Positions 31,733 through 41,429 of a DNA stretch of 64,000 bases are shown in pieces. Every line of letters begins with the position of its first letter. The stretch's first letter is position 1. Under the pieces are notes generated by a model. It saw nothing but the letters and a program-made list of their open reading frames with translations. It was not told where the DNA came from and searched no databases. A program made the translations under genes and the position numbers. Source of the DNA: Paenarthrobacter aurescens TC1 (GTDB taxonomy: Bacteria; Actinomycetota; Actinomycetes; Actinomycetales; Micrococcaceae); contig CP000474.1 in NCBI GenBank assembly GCA_000014925.1, positions 3,596,001 through 3,660,000 of the forward strand, read 5' to 3'.

Positions 31733-33832
31733 ATGGACACCGCTTCCACCGAGTCCGTCAGCAGCCCAACACCCAACAGGCCTGCCCCTTCAACCGGGAC
31801 TGCAGCTTCAACCGGGCCTGCCGCGGTAACTGCCCCCGCCCGGATCGCCCTAGTGGGGGTCCACGGCTTCGGCACGCACCACCTCCGCAACCTGGAGCGG
31901 CTCAGCAAGCAGGGCATCGTGGACCTCGTGGCCGTGGCCGACCCTCATCCGCCGGCGACCGGAGCTTTGCCTGAGACCACGGCGATCCACGCCAATCTGG
32001 ACGAACTGCTGGCCGGCGAGCACGGACCGGACGTCATCATCGTGGCTACTCCCATTCAGACCCACGCCCCACTGGCCCTTTCCGTGCTCGCTTCCGAGGC
32101 TGATCTGTACTTGGAGAAGCCCCCGGTTGCCTCGATGAGCGACTTCCTCCGCCTCCAGGAAGCGGCGGCTAAAGCCGGCCGCAGCGTTCAGATCGGTTTC
32201 CAGAGCCTCGGATCCCATGCCTTGGCGGCGTTGGAGAATCTGGCCAGCGGGGAAGCTACGGCAGAGCTCCCCGGCATCGGTGCCCTGAAGGGGATTTCCG
32301 CTACGGGCCGCTGGGTCAGGGATCGCGCCTATTACAAGCGGTCCCGTTGGGCAGGCAAACGTAGTCTCGACGGCGTGGATGTGGTGGACGGCGTTGCTAC
32401 CAATCCGCTGGCCCACGCAATCGCCACCGCACTCCGCATCGCCGGAGCCAGGGAGGCACAGGATCTCGTATCCGTGGAAACCGACCTCTACCGCGCCAAT
32501 GACATCGAAGCGGACGACACCTCAGTGATCCGCATGCGGACCATCAACGGTTTGCCCATCACCTGCGCCCTCACGCTCTGCGCCAGCGAATCAGTGGAAC
32601 CGTACGTTACGCTCCACGGCACCGAAGGTACGGCAGTATTCCACTACACGGAGGACCGGGTGACGGTCCGCACCGAAGCGGGCGAAACCGCTCACACCTT
32701 CGGTCGAGACGATCTCACCGAGAACCTCCTCCAGCACCTGTCCCAAGGCACGCCACTGCTCAGCCCGCTCCACCACAGCGGCGCCTTCATGAAGGTACTG
32801 GAAGCCATCCGGACAGCAGAGGCACCTGCGCTGATTCCCGCAGAATGTGTGAAATGGGTAGGAAAGGGCGAGCAAGCCCACGCAGTGATTCCGAACATTG
32901 AAGACATCCTGGAACGCGCCACGCGCGCCCACGCCACCTTCTCCGAGTTGGGTCTCCCCTGGGCACGCCCGGTCACCTCTGGTGCCGAGGCGCTCTTCGC
33001 ACCTGACGACGCCGGCCCTGCCGCCACCCCTGCCAACGCCGCCGCCGTCCTCCGCACCGGAAGCACCCTCGAGCCGGATCTGTCCCCACGGCCCTACCTG
33101 CACCCGGTATCCACACAGGCCGGCGTGGTGGTTACGGATCACCTGCCCTCAGACCACGTATGGCACCTCGGCGCAGGATTCGCCCTGCAGGACGTCAACG
33201 GCAGCAATTTCTGGGGCGGCCGCAGCTACCGCAGAACCGCGGGGAAGTACGTGGATGTGAAGGACCACGGCAGGATCGAAACGGCAAGCATCGCCCGGGA
33301 AAAAGACCACACCACGCTTGGCCTCAACTGGCTCGCAGCCGACGGCAGCCTGGTCCTCACGGAACGCCGCTCACTGAAGCGCACAAACCTTGATGCGCTC
33401 ACGTGGCGACTCGACATCCAGACCCGGCTCACCGCCGTCGTGGATGTTTCGCTGGGCAGTCCCGGCTCGCACGGTGCCGCCGGCAGCGGCTATGGCGGAT
33501 TCTTCTGGCGGCTTCCTGCCAATGCCGCCCCGCGCGTCTTTTCCTCCACAGCCGAGGGCGAGCCTTCCGTGCACGGTTCAGTGGCGCCGTGGCTCGCTTG
33601 GACGGGAGAGTTCGACGGCGGCCCTGCCACTTTGGTGTTTGGCGCACCTTCCGAGTCGCCGGACCCGTGGTTCGTGCGCTGCAGCGACTACCCGGCGGTC
33701 GGTTCTGCACTGGCATGGGACACCGCCGTAGAACTGGCTGCCGGTGACTCCATCACCCGCAGCAACACCGTGTGGATCAGCGACGGAACGTTGGATGTAG
33801 CGGAGATCGAGGGCTTGGTTTCAGGCAGATGA
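31733..33832 (+). CDS. Gfo/Idh/MocA oxidoreductase fused to DUF6807 (PmoA-like) domain, copy 1
   Basis: The 699-residue two-domain protein starts after GAGGAGAG. Residues about 29-350 form a NAD(P)-dependent Gfo/Idh/MocA module (IALVGVHGFGTHHLRNLERL, then DVIIVATPIQTHAPLAL and LEKPP). Residues about 450-690 match the beta-sandwich DUF6807/PmoA-like region (SPRPYLHPV, TDHLPSDHVWHLGAGFALQDVNGSNFWGG, GGFFWRLP, PDPWFVR). Gfo/Idh enzymes oxidise or epimerise sugar derivatives; the role of DUF6807 is not established but it is typical of carbohydrate loci. It is a paralogue of the gene at 46527. Confidence 0.88.
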   Translation: MDTASTESVSSPTPNRPAPSTGTAASTGPAAVTAPARIALVGVHGFGTHHLRNLERLSKQGIVDLVAVADPHPPATGALPETTAIHANLDELLAGEHGPDVIIVATPIQTHAPLALSVLASEADLYLEKPPVASMSDFLRLQEAAAKAGRSVQIGFQSLGSHALAALENLASGEATAELPGIGALKGISATGRWVRDRAYYKRSRWAGKRSLDGVDVVDGVATNPLAHAIATALRIAGAREAQDLVSVETDLYRANDIEADDTSVIRMRTINGLPITCALTLCASESVEPYVTLHGTEGTAVFHYTEDRVTVRTEAGETAHTFGRDDLTENLLQHLSQGTPLLSPLHHSGAFMKVLEAIRTAEAPALIPAECVKWVGKGEQAHAVIPNIEDILERATRAHATFSELGLPWARPVTSGAEALFAPDDAGPAATPANAAAVLRTGSTLEPDLSPRPYLHPVSTQAGVVVTDHLPSDHVWHLGAGFALQDVNGSNFWGGRSYRRTAGKYVDVKDHGRIETASIAREKDHTTLGLNWLAADGSLVLTERRSLKRTNLDALTWRLDIQTRLTAVVDVSLGSPGSHGAAGSGYGGFFWRLPANAAPRVFSSTAEGEPSVHGSVAPWLAWTGEFDGGPATLVFGAPSESPDPWFVRCSDYPAVGSALAWDTAVELAAGDSITRSNTVWISDGTLDVAEIEGLVSGR

Positions 33833-33943
33833 GTGCTCGCTGACGCGTTGTGAGGCCCGCCCTGCATGGTATTTGCCATGAATAGCCTGCAGAACGGGCC
33901 CCGCAACGCGAAGTCACGGTGTTTGGCAATTACCGGCGGCCCG

Positions 33944-35218
33944 CTAGGAGCGACGGCGGGCCGAGTATCGCCAGAGCAGGAAACCGATCACGGCCGCCGA
34001 GACCATGCCCAGCGCTCCCGTGACCACGAGCCCCGTGCGGACGCCGAAGTCCTCCGTGAGCCACCCCGCCAGCAAGCCACCCAGCGCATGACCGCCCAAG
34101 AGAAGCGGGAAATACAGTGCCAGGACCCTGCCGCGCACGCTGGCGCCGGCCTCGAGCTGCACCGCCGTGGCTGCGCTTGTGAGGAACACCAGGGTCATGA
34201 AGCCCACCACGATGAGCATCACCACGAACCACTCCTGCGTGGGCATCACAGCAGCGAGCCCTTGCGTCAAGCCGAAGAGCCCGGCACTGGCCACAATCCC
34301 TTTCCGTCCGAAGCGTTTGATCCTTGTTGCCACCAACGCGCCTGCCAGTGCTCCCACGGCGCTGACAGTATTGAAGAGCCCAAAGCCGGCAGGTCCGCTG
34401 TGCCACACCCCGTCTGCGAAAGCTGCGAGAACTACAGGACCATTCATGCCGAAAGCGCCTAGCAGTCCCGCGAGCAGCATGGTCAGAAGCAGAGGCGGAC
34501 GGGCGCGGACGAAACGGAAGCCGGCGAGGATCTGGCCTTTCCGGGCTGTGGGATCAGGCGCTTCGGGAGCGTGGTGCAGTTCGCCGGGCCTGATGGACGC
34601 GATCATCACCAGGACCGAAACCCCTATCAAAGCGTTGGCCGCGAATACCGCAGCCGGACCAGCCTGGGCGATGACCACACCAGCCAGTGCCGGGCCTGCC
34701 ATGGCCCCCAACTGACCAATCGCACTGTTCAAGCCGATGGCGGCCGGCAGCCCTGCGTCACCCACCACCTCGTTGACGAACACCTGCCGCGCAGGCCCAT
34801 CGATCGCACTGGTGACGCCCAAGGCAATGCAGGATGCATAGACCACCCACACATCCGTGCCGCCCATCGCGTTCCACACGGCGAGGCCGGCGGCCAGCAA
34901 CGCGGCGACGGACTGGCAGATCAGGAGGATACGGCGTTTGGGGAAAAGGTCCACCAGGATGCCGCTGATGGGACCCACCACCAGCATGGGCAGGAACTGG
35001 AGTGCAACTGCGAGGCCCACGGCGGCCGGACTCCCCGTTAGCTGCAGCACCAACCAGTCTTGGGCGAGCCGCTGCATCCACACCCCGCCACTCCCCACAA
35101 GGGAGAGGGTGACGAAGATCCGGTAGTTATGGTGCCTCAGCGGGTAATGCCAGCTTTCCGTGGATCGGGCACGCGGTGTGGTGGATTTGGGGCGCAGTGG
35201 GAACGGGCGCGGCGACAC
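33944..35218 (-). CDS. Major facilitator superfamily transporter
   Basis: The 424-residue protein has about 12 helices in MFS order. The N-terminal half has PISGILVDLFPKRRILL (motif A variant, loop 2-3), and the C-terminal half includes ATRIKRFGRKGIV. The family resembles DHA3-type exporters (enterobactin-exporter/EntS-like). The substrate is unknown. A GTG at 35218 is the first start; MSPRPFPLRPKS is basic and cytoplasmic. It converges on the Gfo/Idh-DUF6807 gene over an approximately 110-bp gap with weak inverted repeats. Confidence 0.85.
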   Translation of the reverse strand: MSPRPFPLRPKSTTPRARSTESWHYPLRHHNYRIFVTLSLVGSGGVWMQRLAQDWLVLQLTGSPAAVGLAVALQFLPMLVVGPISGILVDLFPKRRILLICQSVAALLAAGLAVWNAMGGTDVWVVYASCIALGVTSAIDGPARQVFVNEVVGDAGLPAAIGLNSAIGQLGAMAGPALAGVVIAQAGPAAVFAANALIGVSVLVMIASIRPGELHHAPEAPDPTARKGQILAGFRFVRARPPLLLTMLLAGLLGAFGMNGPVVLAAFADGVWHSGPAGFGLFNTVSAVGALAGALVATRIKRFGRKGIVASAGLFGLTQGLAAVMPTQEWFVVMLIVVGFMTLVFLTSAATAVQLEAGASVRGRVLALYFPLLLGGHALGGLLAGWLTEDFGVRTGLVVTGALGMVSAAVIGFLLWRYSARRRS

Positions 35219-35257
35219 GGAGTGTTCTGCTCGATTCAGCGGGTTGGTTGGGAATTC

Positions 35258-35908
35258 TTAGCGATGGGAGCGGATCTTGACGGCGGCTGCGGCCAGGACC
35301 AGGGTCCCGGGGACGATGACGAAGAGGGCTTGCAGCATCCAGACGAAGACCACGGTCATGAAGACTGCGGCTAGCAGCAGGAGCGAGCCGGTCCAGTCGC
35401 GCACCGCATCAGCCTTGGCGTTGGCATAGGCGGCAGCCCACCGTTGCGGGCCGGGAACGACGGCGGGTTGTTGGCCGGCGTCGCCGCTCCAGGTCACGCT
35501 TCCGCTCCAGTTGGCGGTGATGCGCAGGAACAGCACGGCGCCTGCCGCGGCGAGGATCAGCGTGGCGGGCAGGATCGCTGCCCGGCCGGGCAGTTGACCC
35601 ACCAGTGCGAGCAAAAGGTTCAGGACAATCACGACGGCGGCTACCGCCGTCGTGATTCCCATCTTCCAGCTGCCGGGCAGCGCACGGCGGAAATTGCCCC
35701 ACAGGCTTCGCAGGGAATCGTCCCTGCCGCTGAGGTGCCTTTCCAGGTGCGCGACGCCGGCCGCGTAGGCAGCCGGCGCCGTCACCAACGGGACGGAGAG
35801 GAGGAGCACGATGACTCCCGCCAGGATGGTCTCGGCGAAGAGGGCAAAGCGGTTGACCGGAATCCCGGGGTTCCCGGACGGCTTGCCTGTGGCGTTCATA
35901 GTGCTCAT
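35258..35908 (-). CDS. YesL/DUF624 family membrane protein
   Basis: The 216-residue protein has about five helices, an early TAPAAYAAGVAHLERHLSGRDDSLRSLWGNFRRAL segment and the layout of the YesL/DUF624 family. Such proteins are regularly encoded beside MalFG-type sugar importers and are thought to be accessory. It lies 20 bp downstream of the permease gene and ends the operon. Confidence 0.8.
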   Translation of the reverse strand: MSTMNATGKPSGNPGIPVNRFALFAETILAGVIVLLLSVPLVTAPAAYAAGVAHLERHLSGRDDSLRSLWGNFRRALPGSWKMGITTAVAAVVIVLNLLLALVGQLPGRAAILPATLILAAAGAVLFLRITANWSGSVTWSGDAGQQPAVVPGPQRWAAAYANAKADAVRDWTGSLLLLAAVFMTVVFVWMLQALFVIVPGTLVLAAAAVKIRSHR

Positions 35909-35928
35909 TTTTCTCTCTTCCGTGTCCG

Positions 35929-36852
35929 TCAGCCCTTGAGGCCCTGCGTTGAGACGCCTTCGACGATGTAGCGCTGGAAGACCAGGAAGAAGACCAAGAC
36001 CGGGAGCAGCGCCAGGACGGACATGGCGATCATGGCACCGTAGTCCGAGGATTGGGTTTGGTCCACGAAGAGCCGCAGCGCCAGCGGGAGCGGGTATTTG
36101 TCCGGGGTGTTCAGGTAGAGCAGCGGGCCCAGGAAGTCGTTCCAGCTCCAGATGAAGGAGAAGATGGAGGTGGAGATCAGGGCCGGTTTCATCAGCGGGA
36201 GCATGATGGACCCGAAGATGCGGACGTGTCCGGCGCCGTCGATGCGCGCTGCTTCGTCGAGTTCGGCCGGCAGGCCGCGCATGAACTGGACCATGAGGAA
36301 CACGAAGAACGCGTCTGCGGCGAGGAACTTGCCGATCAGCAGCGGCACGTAGGTATCCACGAGACCAAGCTGTTGGAACACGATGTACTGCGGGATGATC
36401 ACCACGTGGAAGGGCAACAGCAAGGTGGCGATCATCATGCCGAAGAACAGTCCTCGGCCGGGGAAGTTGATCCGTGCGAAGGCGTAGGCCGAGATACTCG
36501 CTGAGAGCACGGTTCCCACCACCGCGCCGACGGCCAGGATCAGCGAGTTGGTGAAGAACGTCAGCGTGGAGACCCCGCCGATGCCTTCCATGGCCGTGAC
36601 GAAGTTATCGAAGCTGAAGTTGTTGGACCACAACGCATTGTTCGCGCCGCCGATCTCGGAGTTCGGCTTGAACGAGGCCGAGATCATCCATAGGGCCGGG
36701 TAGAGGACCATCGCCACCAGTGCCAGGGCCACGATGTGGAAGATGGTGCTCTTGATCCGCTTGGCCAAGGTGGACTCGGACTTCGGGTTATAGACCGGCG
36801 CCGGAGTGGTTGTTGTTGCTCGGGGCTGGGTGGGGGTTGCCATGGTTGTCAC
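35929..36852 (-). CDS. Carbohydrate ABC transporter permease, MalG type (system 1)
   Basis: The 307-residue permease has six helices and the EAA loop (EAARIDGAGHVRIFGSIMLPLMKP) that contacts the ATPase. It is the second permease of a carbohydrate uptake system, CUT1 type. Its GTG overlaps the end of the MalF-type gene by 4 bp. No ATPase gene is nearby, so a shared MsmK-like ATPase elsewhere probably powers the system. Confidence 0.94.
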   Translation of the reverse strand: MTTMATPTQPRATTTTPAPVYNPKSESTLAKRIKSTIFHIVALALVAMVLYPALWMISASFKPNSEIGGANNALWSNNFSFDNFVTAMEGIGGVSTLTFFTNSLILAVGAVVGTVLSASISAYAFARINFPGRGLFFGMMIATLLLPFHVVIIPQYIVFQQLGLVDTYVPLLIGKFLAADAFFVFLMVQFMRGLPAELDEAARIDGAGHVRIFGSIMLPLMKPALISTSIFSFIWSWNDFLGPLLYLNTPDKYPLPLALRLFVDQTQSSDYGAMIAMSVLALLPVLVFFLVFQRYIVEGVSTQGLKG

Positions 36853-37799
36853 TTTGCATCACCGCTGTAGTGGACCCAGGACTTGGAGGTCTTGAAGAAG
36901 ATCAGCGTGATGATGCCGACCACGATCACCAGGAGCCAGGCCATCGCCGAGGCGTAGCCCATCCGGAAATCGGAGAAACCGCGCAAGTACAGGTAGAGGG
37001 TGTAGAAGAGGGTGGATCCTGCCGGGCCGCCTTCGCCGTTGGAGATGATGTAGGCCGAGGCGAAGATCTGGAACGCGTGGATGGTTTCCATCAGCAGGTT
37101 GAAGAAGATCACCGGGGAGAGCATGGGCCAGGTGATGTTCATGAACTTCCGCACCGGGCCGGCGCCGTCCATCGAGGCTGCCTCGTAGAGGTCCACCGGG
37201 ATCTGCTTCAGGCCGGCCAGGAAGATGACCATCGGGGCGCCGAACTGCCACACGGTCAGCAGGATCATCATGCCCATGGTCATGTTGGGGTTACCCACCC
37301 AACCGCCGAGGTTGATCCCGAAGAAGGACAAGCCTTGGTCCACGGGGCCGGAATCGCCGAACATGGCCTTCCAGACGATCGCGATGGACACCGAGGCGCC
37401 GATCAGGGAGGGGGCGTAGAACGCGGACCGGTAGAAACCCTGGCCCTTGCGTTTGCTGTTGAGCAGCATCGCGATCGCCAACGCCGCCGCGAGCTTGAGA
37501 GGGGTACCGAAGACCACGTACTGCATGGTCACACCCACCGACTGCAGGAACCGTTCGTCCTGGAACAAGGTGACGTAGTTATCGAAGCCGATCCACTTGG
37601 GGGCATCGAAGAGGTTGTAGTTGGTGAAGGAAAGGTACAGCGAGGAAATCATCGGGCCCACGGTCAGGGCAATGAATCCCAGCAGCCAGGGCAACAGGAA
37701 CGTGTAGCCGGCGCGGGCGTCCGCCCCGCGCCGCCGCGATTTACGCGGCTGCGTGGGAGCGGAGGCGGTGCGCCTGCTCAGGGTTGGGCTTTGAGTCAC
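36849..37799 (-). CDS. Carbohydrate ABC transporter permease, MalF type (system 1)
   Basis: The 316-residue permease begins with a basic tail (RKSRRRGADARAGY) followed by six helices. Its EAA loop is YEAASMDGAGPVRKFMNITWPMLSP. It pairs with the MalG-type permease and lies 30 bp downstream of the sugar-binding lipoprotein gene. Confidence 0.94.
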   Translation of the reverse strand: MTQSPTLSRRTASAPTQPRKSRRRGADARAGYTFLLPWLLGFIALTVGPMISSLYLSFTNYNLFDAPKWIGFDNYVTLFQDERFLQSVGVTMQYVVFGTPLKLAAALAIAMLLNSKRKGQGFYRSAFYAPSLIGASVSIAIVWKAMFGDSGPVDQGLSFFGINLGGWVGNPNMTMGMMILLTVWQFGAPMVIFLAGLKQIPVDLYEAASMDGAGPVRKFMNITWPMLSPVIFFNLLMETIHAFQIFASAYIISNGEGGPAGSTLFYTLYLYLRGFSDFRMGYASAMAWLLVIVVGIITLIFFKTSKSWVHYSGDAK

Positions 37800-37829
37800 G
37801 AGATCAGTCCGTCAGTTATGAAGCCTGTA

Positions 37830-39116
37830 TCAGGCGTTCTGCTTGATGAGGTCTTCGGCTTCCTTGAACCACGCATCAACTGCGCCGTCCACGGTGAGCT
37901 TGCCGTAGTTGAGGTCCTGGGTGACGCGCTTGAATGTGGACTCCAACGTGCCGAAACCAACGATGGGCGGCTCCGGAGCGTCCTTGAGGTACTTCTCGAT
38001 TGACTTCTCGTAATCGACCACGAGCTTGTCCGTGCCTTCGAAGGTGGTGCCGTCGCGCTGGGTCTTCGACGCCGGGACACCGCGCGAGGTCTTGAAGATC
38101 TGGCCGACCTCGGGATCGTTGACCATGAAGTCAATGAAGCGGGCAGCAGCATCCTTGTACTTGGTCTTGGCGCTGGCCACCATGAGCATGGACGGCTTCA
38201 GGAACAGGCCCAGGTTGTCCGGGTCATCCGACGGAACAGGAACCAGCTTGAGTTCCTTGGCACCGCTGTCAGCGAGGTAGCCGGCCATGAAGTTGTCCCA
38301 CGTAACTTCCGTGGCGGTGACGTTGGAGCCGAACGGGGACTTGGGCAGCAACTGGGTGGCCTTGTCTTCGCCAACAATCGCCCCGGTTCCGCGCAGATCC
38401 GCGGTGAGGTTCCACCACTTCTTCAGATCGTCCTTGGAGAATCCAAGCTTGCCGTCCTCGGTGAAGGCCTGGATGTTGTTCTGGCGCAGCCAGATGTTGA
38501 AGTTCCACCAGATGCCGGTGTAGTCGGTGCCGCCGAACAACGTGCCGTTGCCCTTGGCGCCAACCTCGGCCAGGAAAGCGTTGAACTCCTTGTAATTCCA
38601 GGTGCCGTCCGGCTCCGCAATGCCCAAGGAAGCGAGCTTGGCGGGATCGTAGTAGACCGCGAAGGCGTTGGTGCTGGTGGGGATGCCGTAAGTCTTGCCG
38701 CGGATCTGGCCCGAGGGAAGGAGGGACTTGTCGAAAGCGTCCGTGTTGATCTTCACGGTGCCCAGGTCCAGGAGCTGGTTCCGCTGACCGTAGTCACGCA
38801 GGTAGGAGAGGTCCCACTGCATGACGTCCGGCAGTCCACCGCCGGCAGCTTCGGTAGCGCGCTTCTGCCAATAGCCGGGGAAGTCGGAGAAGTTGCCGTT
38901 GACCTTGATGTCCGGGTTCTTGGACTCGAACAGGGCAATGGCTTTGCGGGTGCGCTCGGCACGGTCATCGTTGCCCCACCAGGTGTAGGTGATGGTGACG
39001 GGGTTCTCCGCGGAACCGGTCTGTCCACTGGACGAGGACTGGCCACAAGCGGAGAGGAACGCGGCAGATGCAGTGCCGAGAGCCACCGTGGTGAGGAATT
39101 TCCTTCTATCGATCAT
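37830..39116 (-). CDS. Extracellular solute-binding lipoprotein, family 1 (system 1)
   Basis: The 428-residue sugar-binding protein has a signal peptide with twin-Arg-like start (MIDRRKFLTTVALGTASAAF) and lipobox LSACGQ. It has the family 1 fold: VTITYTWWGNDDRAERTRKAIALFESKNPDIKV. The ATG at 39116 has AGGAGG upstream; the frame extends to 39143. It is divergent from the beta-galactosidase across a region with a LacI-type operator (39224-39239), suggesting import of galactosides. Confidence 0.94.
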   Translation of the reverse strand: MIDRRKFLTTVALGTASAAFLSACGQSSSSGQTGSAENPVTITYTWWGNDDRAERTRKAIALFESKNPDIKVNGNFSDFPGYWQKRATEAAGGGLPDVMQWDLSYLRDYGQRNQLLDLGTVKINTDAFDKSLLPSGQIRGKTYGIPTSTNAFAVYYDPAKLASLGIAEPDGTWNYKEFNAFLAEVGAKGNGTLFGGTDYTGIWWNFNIWLRQNNIQAFTEDGKLGFSKDDLKKWWNLTADLRGTGAIVGEDKATQLLPKSPFGSNVTATEVTWDNFMAGYLADSGAKELKLVPVPSDDPDNLGLFLKPSMLMVASAKTKYKDAAARFIDFMVNDPEVGQIFKTSRGVPASKTQRDGTTFEGTDKLVVDYEKSIEKYLKDAPEPPIVGFGTLESTFKRVTQDLNYGKLTVDGAVDAWFKEAEDLIKQNA

Positions 39117-39223
39117 GAGAGCCTCCTTGCTCAGTTGGTGCAAGCTTCCGAGTTCTCTACAACGTGGCAGTGATCTCGCTTACACTCGTTCTGAATCGAT
39201 ACAATATCCCTAAACAAGAATCT

Positions 39224-39239
39224 GGGCAAGCGTTTTCCA
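39224..39239. promoter_or_regulatory. LacI-type operator 2
   Basis: GGGCAAGCGTTTTCCA shares the AAGCGTTTTC core and lies between the divergent binding-protein and beta-galactosidase genes. Confidence 0.65.
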
Positions 39240-39322
39240 AAGATCGCAATTTGACCGGTACGCTGCACTCATACCTTCAGTACCACCAGTACCAGCACGG
39301 CCAACCTGACGAAGGAGTCCCC

Positions 39323-41341
39323 TTGACCTCCCCCGAAATCCCCCGCAGTCCATCCGTCTGGAACAGCATCCACGGCCTCGCTTACGGCGGTGACTACAAC
39401 CCCGAGCAGTGGCCGGAGGACATCCGGCTCGAGGACATCGAGCTCATGAAGGAAGCCGGAGTCAACTTCCTGAGCGTCGGCATATTCTCCTGGGGTCTCC
39501 TGGAGCCCGCTGAAGGGAACTACGATTTCAGTTGGTTGGACGATGTCATGGACAACCTCCACGGGGCCGGGATCAAGGTTGCACTGGCGACCGCCACAGC
39601 CTCTCCCCCTGCCTGGCTGGCCCGCAAATACCCCGAGATCCTTCCCGTCACCGCGGAAGGAATCCGGCTGGAACGTGGCTCGCGACGCCACTACACGCCG
39701 TCGTCGTCCGTGTACCGCAGGTACGCCACCGCCATGACGCGGGTCATCGCCGAACGCTACAAGAACCACCCGGCCTTGGCACTCTGGCACGTGGACAACG
39801 AACTTGGCTGCCACGTTGGCGAGTTCCATGGCGAGGAAGACGCCGCCGCTTTCCGCGCTTGGCTGGAACGCCGTTACGGTTCCATCGAGGCCCTCAACGA
39901 GGCCTGGGGAACGGCGTTTTGGTCCCAGCACTACGCATCGTTTGACGAGATCATCCCGCCGGGCGCAGCTCCCACCACGTTGAACCCCGGGCAGCAACTG
40001 GACTTCGCCCGGTTCAATTCCTGGGCTTTCATCGATTACTACCGCGAGCTGCTGGCCGTTATCCGCGAAGTCACCCCGGGCATCCCGGCGACCACCAACT
40101 TCATGGTTTCCAGCGCCACCAAGGCCCTGGATTACTTCGATTGGTCCAAGGACATGGACGTGGTTGCCAACGACCACTACCTGGTGGCGGCTGACCCCGA
40201 GCGGGAGATCGAACTGGCCTTCAGCGCCGATCTCACGCGCGGCGTGGCGGGCGGCGAGCCGTGGATCCTCATGGAGCACTCGACGTCTGCGGTCAACTGG
40301 CAGCCCCACAACCAGCCCAAAATGCCCGGCGAAATGCTTCGAAACTCGCTAACGCACGTAGCCCGCGGCGCCGACGCCGTCATGTTCTTCCAGTGGCGTC
40401 AAAGCAAGGCCGGCTCGGAGAAATTCCACTCAGCGATGGTTCCCCACGGCGGCCGCGACACCCAGGTGTGGCGGAACGTGGTGGACCTCGGCGACGCCTT
40501 GTCCAAGCTGGAGACCGTCAAGGGATCGAGGGTGGAATCCCGTGTTGCGATCGTGTTCGATTACGAGGCCTGGTGGGCTTCGGAGTTGGATTCGCACCCG
40601 AACAATTCGCTGAAATACCTGGACACCATGCGGGCATTCCACCGTTCCCTGTATAGGCGCGGGATCACCGCGGACTTCGTCCACCCGTCCTCAGACTTGT
40701 CCGGTTATGACCTCATCCTGGTGTGCACTTTGTACTCCGTCGCTGACGCCGCGGCTGCCTCCATTGCGGCAGCCGCGGAGGGTGGTGCCACAGTACTGAT
40801 CAGCTACTTCAGCGGCATAGTTGATGAACGGGACCACGTTCGATTGGGCGGCTACCCCGGCGCCTTCCGCGAACTGTTGGGGGTTCGGAGTGAGGAGTTC
40901 CACCCGCTCTTCCCCGGCACGTCGGTCACGTTGAGCGATGGGACGGTGGGGTCCGTGTGGAGCGAGCACGTCCACGCGGCCGAGGGTACGGAGATTTTGG
41001 CAACGTTCACCGACTACCCGCTCGGCGAGGTGCCGGCATTGACGCGGCGTTCCGTCGGAACGGGTTCTGCCTGGTACCTCGCCACGCTTCCCGACGCCGA
41101 TGGCATCGACTCCCTCACCGCGCGACTCGTGGAGGAAGCAGGGGTGAGGGCCGTGAGCGAGATGTCTGCCGGCGTCGAACTTACGCGACGGCGGGCCGCT
41201 GACGGCCGTACGTTCCTGTTCGCCATCAACCACAGCCAGGAGGACGTTACGGTAAAGGCCGACGGCGGCGAACTGCTCAGCGGCGCGCGCTTTACGGGAG
41301 TGGTACCCGCCGGAGCCGTGGCCGTCATCGCGGAAGACTGA
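39323..41341 (+). CDS. Beta-galactosidase, glycoside hydrolase family 42
   Basis: The 672-residue GH42 enzyme hydrolyses beta-D-galactosides in the cytoplasm. The TIM barrel contains YGGDYNPEQWPED (residues 21-33), acid/base Glu160 in WHVDNELGCH and nucleophile Glu318 in WILMEHSTS. The beta-galactosidase trimerisation-like domain and a C-terminal beta domain follow. The TTG at 39323 has GAAGGAG 5 nt upstream and starts the conserved N-terminus. No signal peptide is present, so oligosaccharides must be imported first. Confidence 0.95.
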   Translation: MTSPEIPRSPSVWNSIHGLAYGGDYNPEQWPEDIRLEDIELMKEAGVNFLSVGIFSWGLLEPAEGNYDFSWLDDVMDNLHGAGIKVALATATASPPAWLARKYPEILPVTAEGIRLERGSRRHYTPSSSVYRRYATAMTRVIAERYKNHPALALWHVDNELGCHVGEFHGEEDAAAFRAWLERRYGSIEALNEAWGTAFWSQHYASFDEIIPPGAAPTTLNPGQQLDFARFNSWAFIDYYRELLAVIREVTPGIPATTNFMVSSATKALDYFDWSKDMDVVANDHYLVAADPEREIELAFSADLTRGVAGGEPWILMEHSTSAVNWQPHNQPKMPGEMLRNSLTHVARGADAVMFFQWRQSKAGSEKFHSAMVPHGGRDTQVWRNVVDLGDALSKLETVKGSRVESRVAIVFDYEAWWASELDSHPNNSLKYLDTMRAFHRSLYRRGITADFVHPSSDLSGYDLILVCTLYSVADAAAASIAAAAEGGATVLISYFSGIVDERDHVRLGGYPGAFRELLGVRSEEFHPLFPGTSVTLSDGTVGSVWSEHVHAAEGTEILATFTDYPLGEVPALTRRSVGTGSAWYLATLPDADGIDSLTARLVEEAGVRAVSEMSAGVELTRRRAADGRTFLFAINHSQEDVTVKADGGELLSGARFTGVVPAGAVAVIAED

Positions 41342-41364
41342 CTCAACTGACTGGCGGGCACACG

Positions 41365-41414
41365 AAAAAACCGCGCTCCGGGTTGATCCTGAAGGACCAA
41401 CCCGGGGCGCGGTT
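41365..41414 (-). terminator. Rho-independent terminator of the second binding-protein gene
   Basis: The stem AACCGCGC/GCGCGGTT extends with one G-T pair through CCGGGTTG/CAACCCGG. On the minus strand it is followed by six T (complement of 41365-41370). It also serves the convergent beta-galactosidase. Confidence 0.9.
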
Positions 41415-41429
41415 CCCGTCGCTGGAAAG

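Noticed and set aside
33853..33900. Inverted repeats between the Gfo/Idh-DUF6807 and MFS genes as a terminator
   Set aside because: Pairing (GCCCG/CGGGC, CTGCA/TGCAG, CATGG/CCATG) is discontinuous and no T-tract follows.
39164..39322. Longer start for the beta-galactosidase
   Set aside because: The extra 53 residues would span the operator and promoter region and lack GH42 similarity; the TTG at 39323 has a good ribosome binding site.
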